A DNA stretch of 57,810 nt. Source: CAZFDE01 sp964517795. GTDB taxonomy: Bacteria > Planctomycetota > Phycisphaerae > Sedimentisphaerales > Anaerobacaceae. The stretch covers positions 1 to 57,810 of the forward strand of contig CAZFDE010000011.1 in assembly GCA_964517795.1 (NCBI GenBank). Reading direction: 5' to 3'. Positions within the stretch are counted from its first letter, which is position 1. Every line of letters starts with the position of its first letter. Positions 56,312-57,810 of this stretch are shown here, in pieces. The position numbers and the translations under genes are program-made. The notes under the pieces were generated by a model. It was not told the origin of the DNA, did no database searches, and saw nothing but the letters and a program-made list of their open reading frames with translations.

Positions 56312-57810
56312 ATGGATATACACAGCACATTGACGAAACTGGATTTTGGCGTGATCCTCCTCTATCTGCTGGCGGTGATGGCGTTGGGGTTCTGGGTCAG
56401 TTTCAAAAAGGGCCATACCGGCGATTTGTTTCTGGCCGGGCGACGATTAGGCTGGCCCAATATCGGCCTGAGCATCTGGGGCACCAATATCAGCCCGTCG
56501 ATGATGATCGCGACCTGCGGCGTGGCCTATTCGACCGGGGTGGTCGCGGGTAATTTCTCGTGGCTGGCGTGGCCGTTTCTGCTTTTGCTGGGCATGGTCT
56601 TTATCCCGCATTACCTCAATACAAAAATCTGCACGATGCCCGAATTCATGAGCCGCCGCTTCAGCGAACCGTGCCGGGTGTTTTTGTCGTGGTACACACT
56701 GGCTTCGACGCTGGTGATCTGGCTGGGCGGCACGCTCTATGCCGGCGGATTACTTTTGGGCCAGATTCTGAATTGGCCGCTGTGGTTTTCAATTATTTTT
56801 CTGACCGTCATTGCGACCAGTTTTACCGTCGCGGGCGGTCTGATGGCGGTTGTGATTACTGATTCGTTCCAGACGGTCCTGATGATCGTTGCATCCGCGG
56901 CCCTGACGATCATCGGGCTGCATCACGTTGGCGGAATCGGTGAGCTTTTTCGGTCCACACCGCCGCAATTCTGGAACCTGGTTCAGACCTCCGGCGAATC
57001 CGAATATCCCTGGTATGCCGTGTTCGCGGGCTATCCGGTTCTGGCGATCTGGTTCTGGTGCACCGATCAAACGATCGTTCAACGGGCGCTGGGGGCGCGC
57101 GACCTTCGCCAGGCGCAGCGGGGGACGCTCTTTGCCGGATTTTTGAAAATCCTCGATGTGCCGCTGTTTATCCTGCCGGGGATCATCTGCTGTGTCCTGC
57201 ACCCCAATCTCTCGAATCCCGACCAGGCCTATACGACGATGGTCGCGACCTATCTGCCGCCGGGCATGGTCGGCCTGATCATCGCCGTTTTAATTGCAGC
57301 GCTGATCAGCACCGTCGATTCGGGCCTGAATTCCTTCAGCACGGTCTTCACGCTCGATATCTACCATAAATATATCCGCGCCGATGCCTCGACCGAGCAG
57401 ACTATTCGGATCGGGCGGATTGTCACCGTCATCGCCGCGGCGATCGCTATCCTCATGGCATTGGGCATCGCATCGATCGAAAATCGAAACCTGTTTGCGA
57501 TGCTCCAGTCGCTGATCGGGTATTTCGCACCGCCGATGGCGGCCGTCTTTCTGGTTGGCGTCCTCTGGAAACGTGCGACCGCACCGGCCGCCTTTTGGAC
57601 GCTGGTCATCGGCTCGATCGTCAGCTTGTCGGTCGGTTTTTTGGAGTTGTGCGATTTTCCCAGTGAACAATTCTGGCCGCATTTTCTGCTGCTCTCGTTT
57701 TTGCTGTTTGTCGGGCTGGTTGTCCTGTTTGTCAGCTTTTCACTGTTGACCGCCGCGCCGTCCAAAGAAAAGCAACTGCCGACCCTCAAAGACACCTATG
57801 GCAAAATGGC
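56312..57810 (+). CDS. Sodium:solute symporter family protein (3' end cut by window edge)
   Basis: Open frame of 499 codons from ATG 56312 to the right edge. SSS-family transporter: N-terminal FVI-like helix LDFGVILLYLLAVMALGFWV, then GHTGDLFLAGRRLGWPNIGL (family start motif), and AVLIAALISTVDSGLNSFST (helix before the sodium site) near residue 330-350. About 13-14 helices, with the usual SGLT/vSGLT length not reached before the edge. GAGs but no strong Shine-Dalgarno precede the ATG. Co-directional with the CPBP gene, 24 nt apart. Different from the first symporter (16296). Confidence 0.9.
   Translation, partial: MDIHSTLTKLDFGVILLYLLAVMALGFWVSFKKGHTGDLFLAGRRLGWPNIGLSIWGTNISPSMMIATCGVAYSTGVVAGNFSWLAWPFLLLLGMVFIPHYLNTKICTMPEFMSRRFSEPCRVFLSWYTLASTLVIWLGGTLYAGGLLLGQILNWPLWFSIIFLTVIATSFTVAGGLMAVVITDSFQTVLMIVASAALTIIGLHHVGGIGELFRSTPPQFWNLVQTSGESEYPWYAVFAGYPVLAIWFWCTDQTIVQRALGARDLRQAQRGTLFAGFLKILDVPLFILPGIICCVLHPNLSNPDQAYTTMVATYLPPGMVGLIIAVLIAALISTVDSGLNSFSTVFTLDIYHKYIRADASTEQTIRIGRIVTVIAAAIAILMALGIASIENRNLFAMLQSLIGYFAPPMAAVFLVGVLWKRATAPAAFWTLVIGSIVSLSVGFLELCDFPSEQFWPHFLLLSFLLFVGLVVLFVSFSLLTAAPSKEKQLPTLKDTYGKM

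Noticed and set aside
1..57810. tRNA, rRNA or CRISPR array
   Set aside because: No T-loop (GGTTCGANTCC) in an intergenic space with matching acceptor stem, no rRNA signature and no regularly spaced direct repeats were seen.

Overview
The window looks like a chromosomal scaffold piece from an uncultured or lightly characterised member of the Planctomycetota, most likely class Phycisphaerae. This is inference: the basis is the mix of polysaccharide-degrading enzymes (GH2, GH20), sodium:solute symporters, URO-D-like proteins, many Tat- or Sec-exported proteins of unknown role, small single-gene operons, and a Gram-negative envelope set (secretin, LptB, MurA, AsmA-like protein). A run of exactly 100 N at 3087-3186 marks an assembly gap. 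No rRNA, tRNA or CRISPR array was recognised.

Layout. 1-4720: DUF4186 protein (cut by the window edge), a receiver-less sigma-54 activator, a NUDIX protein, a broken small gene behind an intact promoter, gap-interrupted genes, a lipoprotein, and an AbrB/PIN toxin-antitoxin pair. 4900-18374: purD, a large AsmA-like protein, an SH3/URO-D/GH20 operon, a rhomboid protease with a candidate small RNA or attenuated leader, an M24 peptidase and a symporter. 18352-22340 is a patchy accessory stretch: a pseudopilin-like membrane protein, a 43-codon relic of a TauE/SafE permease, glnS, a frameshifted IS630-family element and an orphan nucleotidyltransferase. 22345-33405: GH2 beta-mannosidase, the c-di-AMP synthase operon (small lipoprotein, diadenylate cyclase, YbbR protein), cstA, der, and aroA-aroC with a clear terminator.

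33433-44040: an orphan secretin and a second exported protein that shares its N-terminal repeat module, tsaB, a Tat-exported FucI-like protein lying between two copies of the tsaB 3' end, a glycosyltransferase, dapA, pdxJ and pgsA. 44040-57810: a second GH2 enzyme, ribBA, dnaA with a DnaA-box-bearing intergenic region (oriC candidate), and the tightly packed minus-strand cluster murA, lptB, def, fmt, rsmB (the last three and lptB overlap or abut), then a CPBP protease and a second symporter cut by the right edge.

How it fits together: housekeeping functions (aromatic amino acids, purine, riboflavin, lysine, pyridoxal, translation initiation and termination of formyl-Met, cell wall) are interleaved with a carbohydrate lifestyle (exported hydrolases, sugar symporters, sugar-isomerase-like protein). 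Several promoters share a sigma-70-type TGCTAnnnT extended -10 box, and TTG or GTG starts with strong Shine-Dalgarno sequences are common.

The most interesting items are the 33-bp exact duplication of the tsaB tail that brackets the Tat/FucI-like gene, the candidate small RNA before the rhomboid gene, the secretin pair with a shared module, the diadenylate cyclase whose DGA motif reads DMA, and the EPSP synthase lacking the signature arginine.
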